Source: Rhodovulum tesquicola
GTDB taxonomy: Bacteria > Pseudomonadota > Alphaproteobacteria > Rhodobacterales > Rhodobacteraceae
Direction of reading: 5' to 3'
Assembly (NCBI RefSeq): GCF_024128855.1
Contig: NZ_JAMYDV010000001.1
Span: 473,081-537,080 of the forward strand
DNA length: 64,000 nucleotides
Part shown: in pieces, positions 9,744-19,855 of the stretch
Position numbering within the stretch: the first letter of the stretch is position 1
Layout of the letters: each line of letters begins with the position of its first letter
The notes under the pieces: generated by a model
What the model was told of the DNA's origin: nothing
Database searches by the model: none
Seen by the model: only the letters and a program-made list of their open reading frames with translations
Position numbers and translations under genes: made by a program

Positions 9744-9747
<4 letters not shown>
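8872..9747 (-). CDS. DUF58 domain protein
   Basis: This 291-residue protein has the DUF58 core YRPAHAGDEARMIDWRRSG followed by a VWA-like strand and metal-site region (LLWVDGSASMGF). It is soluble and cytoplasmic, with no signal peptide. DUF58 proteins are usually encoded directly after MoxR-type AAA+ ATPases, as here, and are thought to be partners of that chaperone; this is family knowledge, not something shown by the sequence. Its ATG lies within the ATGA overlap with the moxR-like gene. Confidence 0.9.
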
Positions 9748-10751
<1,004 letters not shown>

Positions 10752-10781
10752 GACATCTCTCCCTGCGATGCTATATGGGCC

Positions 10782-10810
10782 AGTATCGTCACATATCGCC
10801 CGCGTCACAA
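10782..10810 (-). promoter_or_regulatory. Candidate sigma-70 promoter of the MoxR operon
   Basis: On the minus strand TTGTGA (10810-10805) and GATACT (10787-10782) are separated by 17 bases, 31 bases upstream of the moxR-like ATG. The region also contains the start of the divergent DUF1285 gene. Confidence 0.45.
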
Positions 10811-11413
10811 ATGGCAAAAACCGAAGCGCCACAAATGATCGTGAAACCCGATGCCGACAGGCTGGCCGCCACGGCCAGCGCGGCGGCGCGCGAGGGGAAG
10901 CTGCCGCCGGTCGAGATGTGGAACCCGCCCTTCTGCGGGGATATCGACATGCGGATCGCGCGCGACGGGACCTGGTTCTACCTTGGCACGCCGATCGGAC
11001 GGGCGCCGCTGGTGCGGCTGTTCTCGACCATCCTGAAACGCGAGGGCGCGCGGTACTTCCTGGTCACGCCGGTCGAGAAGGTGGGGATTACGGTCGAGGA
11101 TGCCCCGTTTGTCGCCGTCGATTTCGAGCGGACGGGCGAGGGTGCCGGCCAGGTCCTGACCTTTGTCACCAATGTCGGCGACCGGGTTGCGGCCGGGCCG
11201 GATCATCCGATCCGCGTCACCCGCGATGCCGGGACCGGCGAGCCCGCGCCCTATGTTCATGTCCGCAGCGGGCTGGAGGCGCGGATCGACCGCAAGAGCT
11301 TTTACCGGCTGGTCGAGATCGGCACGACCGAAGCGCATGAGGGCGCGGACTGGTTCGGGCTGCGCTCGGGCGGGGCGTTCTTCCCCGTGATCCCTGCGGC
11401 CGAGCTGCCCTGA
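10811..11413 (+). CDS. DUF1285 domain-containing protein
   Basis: This protein of about 200 residues is of the DUF1285 family. The family block is clear: PPVEMWNPPFCGDIDMRIA, then DGTWFYLGTPIGR. It is soluble with no signal peptide. The start is uncertain: ATGs at 10775, 10811 and 10835 are in frame, and I favour 10811 because the divergent moxR-like promoter occupies the region before it. The gene is divergent to the MoxR operon and convergent with polA, 36 bases away. The function of the family is unknown. Confidence 0.85.
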   Translation: MAKTEAPQMIVKPDADRLAATASAAAREGKLPPVEMWNPPFCGDIDMRIARDGTWFYLGTPIGRAPLVRLFSTILKREGARYFLVTPVEKVGITVEDAPFVAVDFERTGEGAGQVLTFVTNVGDRVAAGPDHPIRVTRDAGTGEPAPYVHVRSGLEARIDRKSFYRLVEIGTTEAHEGADWFGLRSGGAFFPVIPAAELP

Positions 11414-11449
11414 GCGCTGCCCGGGGCTTGCGCGGCGCCCGGCCCGCCG

Positions 11450-14245
11450 TCAATGCGCCGCCGCCCAGTTCGCCCCCTGCCCGGCATCGACCACCAGCGG
11501 CACATCCAGCTTGACCGCGGGCATCGCCGCCCCCTCCATCACATCGCGCACGCGGGCGATCACGTCCTCGGCGGCGTTCTCGTCCACCTCGAAGACCAGT
11601 TCGTCATGGACCTGCAACAGCATCCGCGCGGGCAGACCGTCCAGCGCGGCGGGCATCCGGATCATGGCGCGGCGGATGATGTCGGCCGCCGTGCCCTGGA
11701 TCGGCGCGTTGATCGCGGCGCGCTGGGCAAAGCCCGCCTGCGGCCCCTTGGCGCCGATTTCTGGGGTGTGGATCCTGCGCCCGAACAGGGTCTGGACATG
11801 GCCCTTGGCCCTGGCGAAGGCGACGGTTTCGCTCATGTAGTCCTTGATGCCCGGGAAACGCTCGAAATAGCGGTCGATGAAGCCCTGCGCCTCGCTGCGC
11901 GGGATGCGCAACTGGCGGGCAAGGCCGAAGCCCGAGATGCCGTAGATCACCCCGAAATTGATCGCCTTGGCGCGGCGCCGGATCTCGGGCGTCATCTGGT
12001 CGAGCGGCACGTCGAACATTTCGGAGGCGGTCATGGCGTGGATGTCCTGGCCCTCGCGAAACGCCTGTTTCAGCGCGTCGATGCCGGCGACATGGGCAAG
12101 GATGCGCAGCTCGATCTGGCTGTAATCGAGGCTGACCAGAAGCTTGCCCGTATCGGCGACGAACGCCTCGCGGATGCGGCGGCCGTCTTCGGAGCGGACG
12201 GGGATGTTCTGAAGGTTCGGGTCGGTCGAGGCCAGCCGCCCCGTCACCGCGCCGGTGATGACGTAGGAGGTATGCACCCGGCCCGTTTCGGGGTGGATAT
12301 GGTCCTGAAGCGCATCGGTATAGGTCGATTTCAGCTTGGCGATCTGGCGCCAGTCCAGCACGCGGGCGGGCAGGTCGTGGCCTTCGGCGGCAAGGTCTTC
12401 CAGCACGTCGGCGCCGGTGGCATAGGCGCCGGTCTTGCCCTTCTTGCCGCCCGCAAGGCTCATCTTGTCGAACAGGATCTCGCCCAGCTGCTTGGGCGAG
12501 CCGACATTGAATTTCTCGCCTGCCAGGTCATGGATCTCGGCCTCCAGCCCCGCCATCTTCTGGGCGAAGGCGTTGGACATGCGGCTGAGGGTGTCGCGGT
12601 CGACCTTGATGCCGGTCATCTCCATCTCGGCCAGCACGGGGACCAGCGGGCGTTCCAGCGTCTCGTAGACGGTCGTCACGCGCGCCCGGTGCAGTTGCGG
12701 CTTGAAAAGCTGCGCCAGCCGCAGGGTGATGTCGGCATCCTCGGCGGCGTATTTCACCGCCTCGTCGATCGGCACGCGGTCGAAGGTGATCTGGGATTTC
12801 CCCGTGCCCAGGAGCGACTTGATCGGGATCGGGCTGTGGTCGAGATAGCGTTCGGACAGAGCGTCCATCCCGTGGCCGTGCAGCCCGGCATTCATCGCGT
12901 AGGACATCAGCATCGTGTCGTCGATGGGTGCGACCGCGATGCCATGGCGGGCCAGCACCTTGGCGTCGTATTTCATGTTCTGGCCGATCTTCATCACGGC
13001 CGGGTCTTCGAGCAGCGGCTTGAGCAGCGCCAGCGCCTCGGAAAGCGGCATCTGCCCCTCGGCCAGCGCATCCGCGCCGAACAGGTCGCCCCCGCCGGTC
13101 TTGTGGCCCAGCGGGATGTAACAGGCCCGCCCCGGTGCGACCGCCAGCGAGATGCCGACCAGATCGCAGCGCATCTCGTCCAGGCCGGTGGTCTCGGTAT
13201 CGACGGCCACCCAGCCCTGCGCATTCGCGGCCTCGATCCAGACCCGCAGCGCCGCGGCGTCGCGCACGCATTCATAGGTTTCGGGCGTGAAGGGCAGCCG
13301 TGCGGGGGCCGCGGCATCCGCGGCCGGGGCGGGTTCGGCGGCGGGCGGTTCCATCCCCAGCGCGTCGGCGATGCGCCGGGTCAGCGTGCGGAACTCCATC
13401 TGCGTGAGGAAGTCCATCAGGGTGGCGGGATCGGGCGCGCGCACCTCCAGATCGTCCAGCGTCACCTCCAGCGGCATCGCGGCGTCCAGCGTCACCAGCC
13501 GTTTCGACAGTTCGATCTGCGCGCGATGCTCGATCAGCGTCTGGCGGCGCTTGGGCTGGGGGATGTCCTCGGCGCGGTCCAGCAGCGTTTCCAGATCGCC
13601 ATATTCCTGGATCAGGAGCGCGGCGGTCTTGATCCCGATACCCGGCGCGCCGGGGATGTTGTCGACCGAATCGCCCGCCAGCGCCTGCACGTCCACGACC
13701 CGGTCCGGGCCGACGCCGAACTTCTCCTCGACCTCCTCGACGCCGATGCGCTTGCCCTTCATCGCGTCCAGCATCTCGACGCCATTGCCGACAAGCTGCA
13801 TCAGGTCCTTGTCGGAACTGATGATCGTCACCCGCCCCCCGGCCTCGACCGCCCTACGGGTCAGGGTGGCGATGATGTCGTCGGCCTCGAACCCCTCCTG
13901 TTCCAGGCAGGCGATGTTGAAGGCGCGCGTCGCCTCGCGGGTCAGCGGGATCTGCGGGCGCAGGTCGGCGGGCATCTCGTCCCGGTTGGCCTTGTAGAGG
14001 TCGTAAAGATCGTTGCGGAAGGTGTGGCTGCCCTTGTCGAAGACCACGGCCACATGGGTCGGCGCATCCGGCCCCGCGTTGTCCTGGACGTATTTGTGGA
14101 TCATGTTGCAGAAGCCCGAGACCGCGCCGATCGGCAGCCCGTCGGATTTCCGCGTCAAGGGGGGCAGCGCGTGGAAGGCGCGGAAGATGAAGGCCGAGCC
14201 GTCGATCAGGTGCAGGTGGCAGCCCTTGCCGAATGTCGTGCCCAT
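11450..14245 (-). CDS. polA: DNA polymerase I
   Basis: This is full-length DNA polymerase I of 931 residues, acting in DNA repair and Okazaki fragment maturation. It has an N-terminal 5'-3' exonuclease (LIDGSAFIFRAFHALPP; ALAGDSVDNIPGAPGIG), a central 3'-5' proofreading exonuclease with an intact DTETTGLDE motif, and a C-terminal polymerase domain with motif A DYSQIELRILAHV, motif B RRRAKAINFGVIYG and motif C LLQVHDELVFEV. I chose the ATG at 14245, which has an AAGGGGG ribosome binding site and starts just before the nuclease domain; the open frame beyond it overlaps the next gene. It retains proofreading residues that some bacterial PolA proteins have lost. Confidence 0.97.
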   Translation of the reverse strand: MGTTFGKGCHLHLIDGSAFIFRAFHALPPLTRKSDGLPIGAVSGFCNMIHKYVQDNAGPDAPTHVAVVFDKGSHTFRNDLYDLYKANRDEMPADLRPQIPLTREATRAFNIACLEQEGFEADDIIATLTRRAVEAGGRVTIISSDKDLMQLVGNGVEMLDAMKGKRIGVEEVEEKFGVGPDRVVDVQALAGDSVDNIPGAPGIGIKTAALLIQEYGDLETLLDRAEDIPQPKRRQTLIEHRAQIELSKRLVTLDAAMPLEVTLDDLEVRAPDPATLMDFLTQMEFRTLTRRIADALGMEPPAAEPAPAADAAAPARLPFTPETYECVRDAAALRVWIEAANAQGWVAVDTETTGLDEMRCDLVGISLAVAPGRACYIPLGHKTGGGDLFGADALAEGQMPLSEALALLKPLLEDPAVMKIGQNMKYDAKVLARHGIAVAPIDDTMLMSYAMNAGLHGHGMDALSERYLDHSPIPIKSLLGTGKSQITFDRVPIDEAVKYAAEDADITLRLAQLFKPQLHRARVTTVYETLERPLVPVLAEMEMTGIKVDRDTLSRMSNAFAQKMAGLEAEIHDLAGEKFNVGSPKQLGEILFDKMSLAGGKKGKTGAYATGADVLEDLAAEGHDLPARVLDWRQIAKLKSTYTDALQDHIHPETGRVHTSYVITGAVTGRLASTDPNLQNIPVRSEDGRRIREAFVADTGKLLVSLDYSQIELRILAHVAGIDALKQAFREGQDIHAMTASEMFDVPLDQMTPEIRRRAKAINFGVIYGISGFGLARQLRIPRSEAQGFIDRYFERFPGIKDYMSETVAFARAKGHVQTLFGRRIHTPEIGAKGPQAGFAQRAAINAPIQGTAADIIRRAMIRMPAALDGLPARMLLQVHDELVFEVDENAAEDVIARVRDVMEGAAMPAVKLDVPLVVDAGQGANWAAAH

Positions 14246-14307
14246 GTCCGTGTCCCCCTTGGCGGTGCGCTCCGGTCTTGCCATGACGGCGCGCGCTTCG
14301 CCAGCCT

Positions 14308-15087
14308 TCAGGCGCAGGGGGCGGTCGCGGCCTCGGCGGCCTCCAGCGCGATCAGGCGGTCCAGATCGGCGGCCTCGATCCGGCCCAGAACGGCGGTGCG
14401 GCCCACCACCAGCGCGGGCGTGCCGAAAAAGCCGAACAGATCCGCAAGGCCCCGGCTGGTCGCCAGTTGCCGGTCGATCCCGGGCGCGTCCATGTCGGTC
14501 CGCAGCCGCGCGCCATCGAGCCCCAGCGCATCGGCCAGCCGCGCCAGTGCCTCGGGCGTGGGCAAGATGCGACCGCCCGAGATCCGCGCGTGAAGCGCGG
14601 GCCCCGCGCCCTGTTCCGCCGCGGCCAGCACCGCGCGCGCGGCCATGACCGACGCCTCGCCCAGCAGGGGCAATTCGTGCCATGCGAGCCGGATCGAGGG
14701 AACAGCCCCCCCGGCGCGTTCGCGCAGCAAGGGGGTCATCACCCGGCACCAGGTGCAGCGGACATCGGTGAAATAGGCCACCGGCACGGCACCCGTGCCG
14801 ACCGCGCCCCCGAACAGATGCCCGCACAGCCCGTCGCGCAGCGTCTCGGGCGCCGGGCGGGGCGGGGCGTCCCCCAGCCCGATCAGGATCGGCGAACCGG
14901 CCGAAACCGCGCCCGTGTCAAGCCGCCGGAAGCCCGGCAGGCCCGCGACCGGCGCGAATTCGAAACCGGGCGGAAAGGCCCGCCGCCACAGCCCCGGACC
15001 CGAGGCGATGGCCCCATAGGCCAGCGCGATGCCGCCCAGCCACAACAGGTTGCGCCGCAGCCGCCCGCGTGGGTCAGGCGCGCTCAT
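14308..15087 (-). CDS. DsbA-family thioredoxin-fold protein, membrane-anchored
   Basis: This 259-residue protein has an N-terminal membrane anchor (residues about 12-28, after an RGRLRR basic stretch) and a DsbA-like thioredoxin domain with a CTWC active-site motif ([19 protein letters not shown]) and a probable cis-proline loop FFGTPALVV. It is therefore predicted to face the periplasm and to reduce, oxidise or isomerise disulphides. CTWC differs from the CPHC of classical DsbA, which leaves its redox role open. Its ATG overlaps the stop of the zf-CHCC gene, so the two are translationally coupled. Confidence 0.82.
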   Translation of the reverse strand: MSAPDPRGRLRRNLLWLGGIALAYGAIASGPGLWRRAFPPGFEFAPVAGLPGFRRLDTGAVSAGSPILIGLGDAPPRPAPETLRDGLCGHLFGGAVGTGAVPVAYFTDVRCTWCRVMTPLLRERAGGAVPSIRLAWHELPLLGEASVMAARAVLAAAEQGAGPALHARISGGRILPTPEALARLADALGLDGARLRTDMDAPGIDRQLATSRGLADLFGFFGTPALVVGRTAVLGRIEAADLDRLIALEAAEAATAPCA

Positions 15088-15293
15088 CCCAGGCTGTCGG
15101 CAAAGCTCTCGTGAACGAACCGCTTGTCGCAATAGCCGCAATCGACAAAGCCCGTCTCGTGCGGGATCACCAGCCAGACGCGGGGATGGCCCAGCGCGGG
15201 GCCGCAGCCATCGCAGGCCACGCGCCACTGGCTGACGATCTCGGTCTCGGGGGCGTCGATCGCGCGCGGGTCGCGGGTGGCATGTGTGGTCAT
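15084..15293 (-). CDS. zf-CHCC zinc-finger domain protein
   Basis: This small 69-residue protein carries the zinc-finger pattern of the zf-CHCC family ([18 protein letters not shown] followed by CGYCDKRF). The family is related to the NDUFS6 subunit of complex I and is conserved in alphaproteobacteria as a short stand-alone protein. I chose the ATG at 15293, with GGAG nearby, because residues before it in the longer frame are not conserved in character. It overlaps the DsbA-like gene by four bases. Confidence 0.85.
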   Translation of the reverse strand: MTTHATRDPRAIDAPETEIVSQWRVACDGCGPALGHPRVWLVIPHETGFVDCGYCDKRFVHESFADSLG

Positions 15294-15390
15294 CTCTGGG
15301 CTCCGCTCGTTGCCGGGGCGACGGGGTCGCGTTAACTCGGGGGGCATGATAGCGAGGACCGGGGCACGGGCAAGCGGCAGAGGCGCACAG

Positions 15391-16335
15391 ATGGGCGAAA
15401 ACGCGATCGAGATCGAAGGGCTGACCAAGACCTATGCCGCCAGCGGCGGCCAGCCCCCGAAACCGGCGCTGAAGGGGGTGGATCTGGCGATCCCGGCAGG
15501 CTCGATCTTCGGGTTGCTGGGGCCGAACGGCGCGGGCAAGTCCACGCTGATCAACATCCTGGCCGGTCTGGTGTTGAAGACCGGCGGAAAGGTGCGGATC
15601 TGGGGGTTCGATCAGGACGTGAACCCGCGCCAGTCGCGCGCGGCCATCGGCGTCATGCCGCAGGAACTGAACATCGACCCGTTCTTTACCCCCCGCGCCG
15701 CGCTGGAAATGCAGGCGGGGCTGTATGGCGTGCCGAAATCGCAGCGCATCACCGACCGCATCCTTAAGGCCATCGGGCTGGAGGACAAGGCCGATGCCTA
15801 TGCCCGCAACCTGTCGGGCGGGATGCGGCGGCGTCTGCTGCTGGGCAAGGCGCTGGTGCATCGTCCGCAGGTTCTGGTGCTGGACGAGCCGACCGCGGGC
15901 GTCGATATCGAGCTGCGCCAGATGCTGTGGACCAATATCCGCCGGTTGAACGAGGAACAGGGCACCACGATCATCCTGACCACGCATTACCTGGAAGAGG
16001 CCGAGCAGATGTGCGCGGAGATCGCGATCATCAACCATGGCGAGGTGATCGCGCGGGATTCCACCGCGGCGCTGATCGGACGGATGGATGCCAAGACGCT
16101 GGTGATCCATCCCGAAGCGCCGGTGAGCGCGCCCCCCGCGATGCCGCCCGGCGTCGAAGCCAGCCTGCGCCGCGACGGCGCGCTGTGCTTCACCTATCGC
16201 CGCCGCGAGATCCCCACGGGCGCCGTGATCGAGGCGGTGCGCGATGCGGGCATCACGATCCGCGACATCGCGACCGAGGAACCCAACCTCGAGGACGTCT
16301 TCGTGGAACTGACCTCGGCCAAGGGCGCGGCGTGA
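15391..16335 (+). CDS. ABC-2 type ATP-binding protein, YadG-like
   Basis: This 314-residue ABC ATPase has Walker [10 protein letters not shown], signature LSGGMRRRL, Walker [15 protein letters not shown] and switch HYLEEAEQM. Segment by segment it resembles E. coli YadG (for example [16 protein letters not shown] and the [14 protein letters not shown] run). YadG-type ATPases normally pair with an ABC-2 permease (YadH) encoded next to them. Here no permease lies on either side: the next gene, overlapping in GTGA, is a pseudouridine synthase. The partner is either elsewhere in the genome or missing. The start at 15391 is the ATG closest to the conserved domain. Confidence 0.9.
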   Translation: MGENAIEIEGLTKTYAASGGQPPKPALKGVDLAIPAGSIFGLLGPNGAGKSTLINILAGLVLKTGGKVRIWGFDQDVNPRQSRAAIGVMPQELNIDPFFTPRAALEMQAGLYGVPKSQRITDRILKAIGLEDKADAYARNLSGGMRRRLLLGKALVHRPQVLVLDEPTAGVDIELRQMLWTNIRRLNEEQGTTIILTTHYLEEAEQMCAEIAIINHGEVIARDSTAALIGRMDAKTLVIHPEAPVSAPPAMPPGVEASLRRDGALCFTYRRREIPTGAVIEAVRDAGITIRDIATEEPNLEDVFVELTSAKGAA

Positions 16336-16874
16336 GCCGGGTGATCCTGTTCAACAAGCCCTGGGGGGTTCTGTCGCAATTCACCGACGCGGGCGGCGGC
16401 CACCGGACGCTGGCCGAGTTCATCGACATCCCCGGCATCTATCCCGCCGGGCGTCTGGACCGCGACAGCGAGGGATTGCTGGTGCTGACCGATGACGGGC
16501 GGTTGCAGGCCCGCATCGCCGATCCGCGCCACAAGTTGGCCAAGACCTATCTGGTGCAGGTCGAGGGGATTCCGTCCGACGCCGCACTTGAGGCGCTGGC
16601 CCGGGGGGTGACGCTGAAGGACGGGCCGACCCGGCCCGCCCGCGTGCGCCGGATCGAGGGCGATCCGCCCGGGCTGTGGCCGCGGACGCCGCCGGTGCGG
16701 TTTCGCAAGTCGGTGCCCGATTGCTGGATCGAACTGACGATCACCGAGGGCCGCAACCGCCAGGTGCGCCGGATGACCGCGTCGGTGGGCCACCCCACGC
16801 TGCGGCTGATCCGCTGGCAGGTCGGCGACTGGACGCTGGTGGGGCTGGAGAGCGGGGCGTGGCGCGCGGCCTGA
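16332..16874 (+). CDS. rluE: 23S rRNA pseudouridine synthase, RluE-like
   Basis: This 180-residue pseudouridine synthase of the RsuA/RluB/E/F group lacks an S4 domain, which fits RluE (modifies U2457 of 23S rRNA in E. coli). The catalytic Asp is in [17 protein letters not shown], and the C-terminal motif is [10 protein letters not shown]. It starts with GTG at 16332 inside the stop codon of the ABC ATPase gene, so the two are coupled although functionally unrelated. RluE rather than another short member of the group is inferred from length and motif spacing. Confidence 0.88.
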   Translation: MSRVILFNKPWGVLSQFTDAGGGHRTLAEFIDIPGIYPAGRLDRDSEGLLVLTDDGRLQARIADPRHKLAKTYLVQVEGIPSDAALEALARGVTLKDGPTRPARVRRIEGDPPGLWPRTPPVRFRKSVPDCWIELTITEGRNRQVRRMTASVGHPTLRLIRWQVGDWTLVGLESGAWRAA

Positions 16875-16892
16875 AGACCGGCCCGTGCCGCG

Positions 16893-17501
16893 CTATTGCC
16901 GGTTGCTGGTCGAGGCGGTCTCGCTCAGGCCCGCGGTGGCGGCCTTTTCGGCCAGCACCTCGGCGCGGGGGCGCCAGGCATATTTCCGGTCCTCCGGCGT
17001 GCGCGCCCAGAACAGGTCGCCCCCCGTCCGCCACGGGTCGAGCACCACGCCCGCCTGCATCGGATCGCCCTTTCGGCTGAGGATCACCGTGGAATGGTCG
17101 ATCCGGAACAGCCGCTCGCCGGGCGAGATGGCGCGGTGCAATTGCAGCGTGCGGAACCCTTCCTGGGCCAGGCGGGCCTCCATGTCCTCGGCCCAGTGAT
17201 AGCACAGGCCCCGGTCGCGCAGGCCCATGTTGACCTTGGTGTTATGCACCAGCGGCGGGTCGGTCACGCGGTAGTCGCGCGCCAGCTGGCGGGCATGGGC
17301 ATGCGCGATCTCGGCGGCGCGGGCGGCCTCGGCGGGGTCGATGCCGGGGCCCAGATCCTGGATCGTGCGCGCCAGCGCCGTGACCTCGGCGGGATCGGGC
17401 GGGGGCAGGCTGTCCCGTCCCGGGGGGGCGGCGGCGCAGCCGGCCAGCGCGAGGGCGGCCACAAGGATCGGCGCGGCGAGGGGGGAACGGGTTCTGGTCA
17501 C
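16893..17501 (-). CDS. Predicted lipoprotein
   Basis: This 202-residue protein has a lipoprotein signal (basic VTRTR start, hydrophobic core, LALAGC lipobox with Cys22), so it should be anchored in the outer or inner membrane facing the periplasm. The mature part contains an alpha-helical segment rich in Ala and Glu, then a conserved-looking stretch with Cys, His and Trp (RGLCYHWAEDM) and IDHSTVILS, which resembles a papain-like or transglutaminase-type core; I cannot assign the family. The start is the GTG at 17501 with a GGAG site upstream. Confidence 0.75.
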   Translation of the reverse strand: MTRTRSPLAAPILVAALALAGCAAAPPGRDSLPPPDPAEVTALARTIQDLGPGIDPAEAARAAEIAHAHARQLARDYRVTDPPLVHNTKVNMGLRDRGLCYHWAEDMEARLAQEGFRTLQLHRAISPGERLFRIDHSTVILSRKGDPMQAGVVLDPWRTGGDLFWARTPEDRKYAWRPRAEVLAEKAATAGLSETASTSNRQ

Positions 17502-17569
17502 GGGCGCTCCGTCGGGTCGATGGCGTTGGTCACTGGCTAGCCCGGCTCTGCCCGTCTGTCGAGCGGTCC

Positions 17570-18271
17570 TCATGGCGCGCCCTCGCCGAGCAGCGCCCGG
17601 CGCGAGTTCGAGGCGAATTCGCGCCGCCAGAGCACCCAGGTCGTCAGCGCGGTGGCCGCGATCATCGGCAGCGGCCCCAGCAGCCAGGCCAGCCCGCAAA
17701 GCGCGAAATAGAGCGAGCGCATGCCCCGGTTGAAGCTGCGCGCGGCGGTGATGTTGATCTCGGCGGCCTGGGCTGCGCGGGGCAGGGCGGCCGCGTCCTC
17801 GGGCTCGTTCGGGACCGCGGCCATGATGACCGCGCAATAGCCGAACAGCCGGTGCGACCAGACGAATTTCAGGAAGGCATTGGCGACGAAGAGCAGGATG
17901 GAGAGGATCTTCAGTTCCCACACGATGGCGGGGGCGGCGTCCAGCGTCAGATCCTCGGCCAGGCCAAGCAGCCGCTCGGTATTGCCGATCAGCGCGAGTC
18001 CCGCACCTATGATGATCATCGCGGCCGAGGCGAAGAAGGTGGTGCCCTGGCGCAGGGTGGACAGGATGGTGGCGTCGAAGATGCGCGGCTGGCGGGTCAC
18101 GAGCTGGCGCATCCATTCCCGCCGGTAGCCCGACATCAGCACCGAGACCGAGGGGCGGGCCGCCGAGGAATGCTCGATTCGCCAGCCGATCCAGAGCCAG
18201 GCCGCGATCCACAGTCCGAGGGCCGCGGCATCCAGCGCCGTGAACATTGCGATCCGGTCGAGCAGTTCCAT
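17570..18271 (-). CDS. DUF599 family membrane protein
   Basis: This 233-residue protein has about four hydrophobic segments (near residues 12-32, 77-100, 117-150 and 190-215) and the DUF599 pattern with RREWMRQLV, RIFDATILSTLRQGTTFFAS and FNRGMRSLYFAL. It is an inner-membrane protein of unknown function that is widespread in alphaproteobacteria. It is transcribed away from glcD and shares an 83-base intergenic region with it. Confidence 0.87.
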   Translation of the reverse strand: MELLDRIAMFTALDAAALGLWIAAWLWIGWRIEHSSAARPSVSVLMSGYRREWMRQLVTRQPRIFDATILSTLRQGTTFFASAAMIIIGAGLALIGNTERLLGLAEDLTLDAAPAIVWELKILSILLFVANAFLKFVWSHRLFGYCAVIMAAVPNEPEDAAALPRAAQAAEINITAARSFNRGMRSLYFALCGLAWLLGPLPMIAATALTTWVLWRREFASNSRRALLGEGAP

Positions 18272-18301
18272 GGGCGCGAGCCTAGACGCAGGGGAAAGCG
18301 C

Positions 18302-18339
18302 TTGTCAGCGCGGAATATTGGTTATAATTTCTTACCAAT
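18302..18339 (+). promoter_or_regulatory. glcDEF promoter with overlapping operator palindrome
   Basis: A TTGTCA (18302-18307) and a perfect TATAAT (18323-18328) lie upstream of glcD; their spacing of 15 is short, and TAATTT (18325-18330) would give 17. The -10 region sits inside an inverted repeat ATTGGT (18317-18322), 11 bases, ACCAAT (18334-18339). GntR/FadR-type regulators of glycolate and lactate genes recognise TTGGT...ACCAA half-sites, usually closer together, so repression by such a regulator is plausible. Confidence 0.6.
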
Positions 18340-18354
18340 AAGGGAGGAACGCCG

Positions 18355-19788
18355 ATGGATATGCCCGTGCCGAATGCCGCGGTCATCGCGAAGAAGGAGC
18401 ATGTGGTGGCCCGTCTGGCCGAGGTGCTGGGCGAGGGCGCGGTGATCCACGATCCGGCCGAAACGCGCGCCTATGAATGCGACGCGCTGGCCGCCTATCG
18501 CTGCCCGCCGATGGCGGCGGTCCTGCCCGGCTCGACCGCGGAGGTCGCGGCCGTGCTGCGCATCTGCCACGAGGAGGGCGTGCCGGTGGTCCCGCGCGGG
18601 TCGGGCACGTCGCTGGCGGGCGGCGCGATGCCGACGGCGGACTCCGTGATCCTGGGCGTGGCGCGGCTGAACAGGGTGCTGGAGGTCGATTACGACAACC
18701 GCGTCATCCGGGTCGAGGCCGGGCGCACCAATCTGAGCGTGACCGGCGCGGTCGAGGCGGATGGCTTCTTCTACGCGCCCGATCCCTCGTCGCAGCTGGC
18801 CTGCGCCATCGCGGGCAATATCGCGATGAATTCGGGGGGCGCGCATTGCCTGAAATACGGGGTGACCACCAACAACCTTCTGGGCGTGACGCTGGTGACG
18901 ATGGACGGCACCGTGGTCGAGATCGGCGGGGCCTATATGGATGCGGGCGGCTATGATTGGCTGGGGGTGATCTGCGGATCCGAGGGGCAACTGGGCGTGG
19001 TGACCGAGGCGACGCTGCGCATCCTGCCCAGACCCGAGGGGGCGCGGCCCGTGCTGATGGGGTTCGACAGTTCCGAAGTGGCGGGGGCCTGTGTCGCGGA
19101 CATCATCAAGGCGGGCGTGCTGCCCGTGGCGATCGAGTTCATGGACCGCCCCTGCATCCGCGCGACCGAGGCCTTTGCCGGCGCGGGCTATCCCGATTGC
19201 GAGGCGCTGCTGATCGTCGAGGTCGAGGGCAGCCCGGCCGAGATCGACGAGCAGCTGGGCCTGATCAAGCAGATCGCCCGCAGGCATGATCCGGTCGAAC
19301 TGCGCGAAAGCGGGTCCGAGGCGGAAAGTGCGGCGATCTGGAAGGGGCGGAAATCGGCCTTTGGCGCGATGGGGCAACTGGGCGATTACATGTGCCTTGA
19401 CGGGACGATCCCGGTCTCGGCGCTGCCCCATGTGCTGCGCCGGATCGGCGAGATGTCGGCCGAGTTCGGGCTGGGCGTGGCCAACGTGTTCCATGCGGGG
19501 GACGGCAACATGCACCCGCTGATCCTGTTCGACGCCAACACGCCGGGCGATCTGGAGCGTTGCGAGGCGTTCGGGGCGGCGATCCTGAAGCTCTGCGTCG
19601 AGGTGGGCGGCTGCCTGACTGGCGAGCATGGGGTGGGCATCGAGAAGCGCGACCTGATGGGGGTGCAGTTCGACCCCGTGGACCTGGAAGCCCAGATGCG
19701 GGTGAAGGACGTGTTCGATCCCGGCTGGCTGCTGAACCCGGCCAAGGTCTTTCCGCTGGAGGCGAGCGCGGGGCGGCGGGCGGGTTAG
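18355..19788 (+). CDS. glcD: Glycolate oxidase FAD subunit GlcD
   Basis: This is the 477-residue catalytic FAD subunit of glycolate dehydrogenase, which oxidises glycolate to glyoxylate. The FAD-binding PCMH-type domain is at residues about 50-230 (VVPRGSGTSLAGGAMP; NSGGAHCLKYGVTTNN), and the C-terminal substrate/FAD-oxidase domain carries NVFHAGDGNMHPL and GEHGVGIEKRDLM. Length matches GlcD of E. coli (499) with a slightly shorter N-terminus. GGGAGGAA precedes the ATG at 18355. The gene is followed by glcE and glcF, completing the three-subunit enzyme. Confidence 0.96.
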   Translation: MDMPVPNAAVIAKKEHVVARLAEVLGEGAVIHDPAETRAYECDALAAYRCPPMAAVLPGSTAEVAAVLRICHEEGVPVVPRGSGTSLAGGAMPTADSVILGVARLNRVLEVDYDNRVIRVEAGRTNLSVTGAVEADGFFYAPDPSSQLACAIAGNIAMNSGGAHCLKYGVTTNNLLGVTLVTMDGTVVEIGGAYMDAGGYDWLGVICGSEGQLGVVTEATLRILPRPEGARPVLMGFDSSEVAGACVADIIKAGVLPVAIEFMDRPCIRATEAFAGAGYPDCEALLIVEVEGSPAEIDEQLGLIKQIARRHDPVELRESGSEAESAAIWKGRKSAFGAMGQLGDYMCLDGTIPVSALPHVLRRIGEMSAEFGLGVANVFHAGDGNMHPLILFDANTPGDLERCEAFGAAILKLCVEVGGCLTGEHGVGIEKRDLMGVQFDPVDLEAQMRVKDVFDPGWLLNPAKVFPLEASAGRRAG

Positions 19789-19854
19789 GGGGCTTTCCGC
19801 CCCCTCTTGCCCTGCGGGCAATTCACCCCCGAGGATATTTGGAGCCAGAAGAAG
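19787..19854 (+). repeat. Two-hairpin intergenic repeat block, copy B, between glcD and glcE
   Basis: The block contains AGGGGGC/GCCCCCT (19787-19805, including part of the glcD stop), TTGCCC/GGGCAA (19807-19821), a C tract, GGATATTT and CCAGAAGAAG ending at 19854, one base before the glcE ATG. It matches copy A at 3932-3990 module by module. Here it lies inside an operon and its end, GGAG...AGAAGAAG, is the only ribosome-binding-like sequence for glcE. Confidence 0.75.
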
Positions 19855-19855
19855 C

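Noticed and set aside
11453..14593. A 1046-codon open frame opposite polA
   Set aside because: polA on the minus strand has complete motifs and a ribosome binding site; the plus-strand frame has none.
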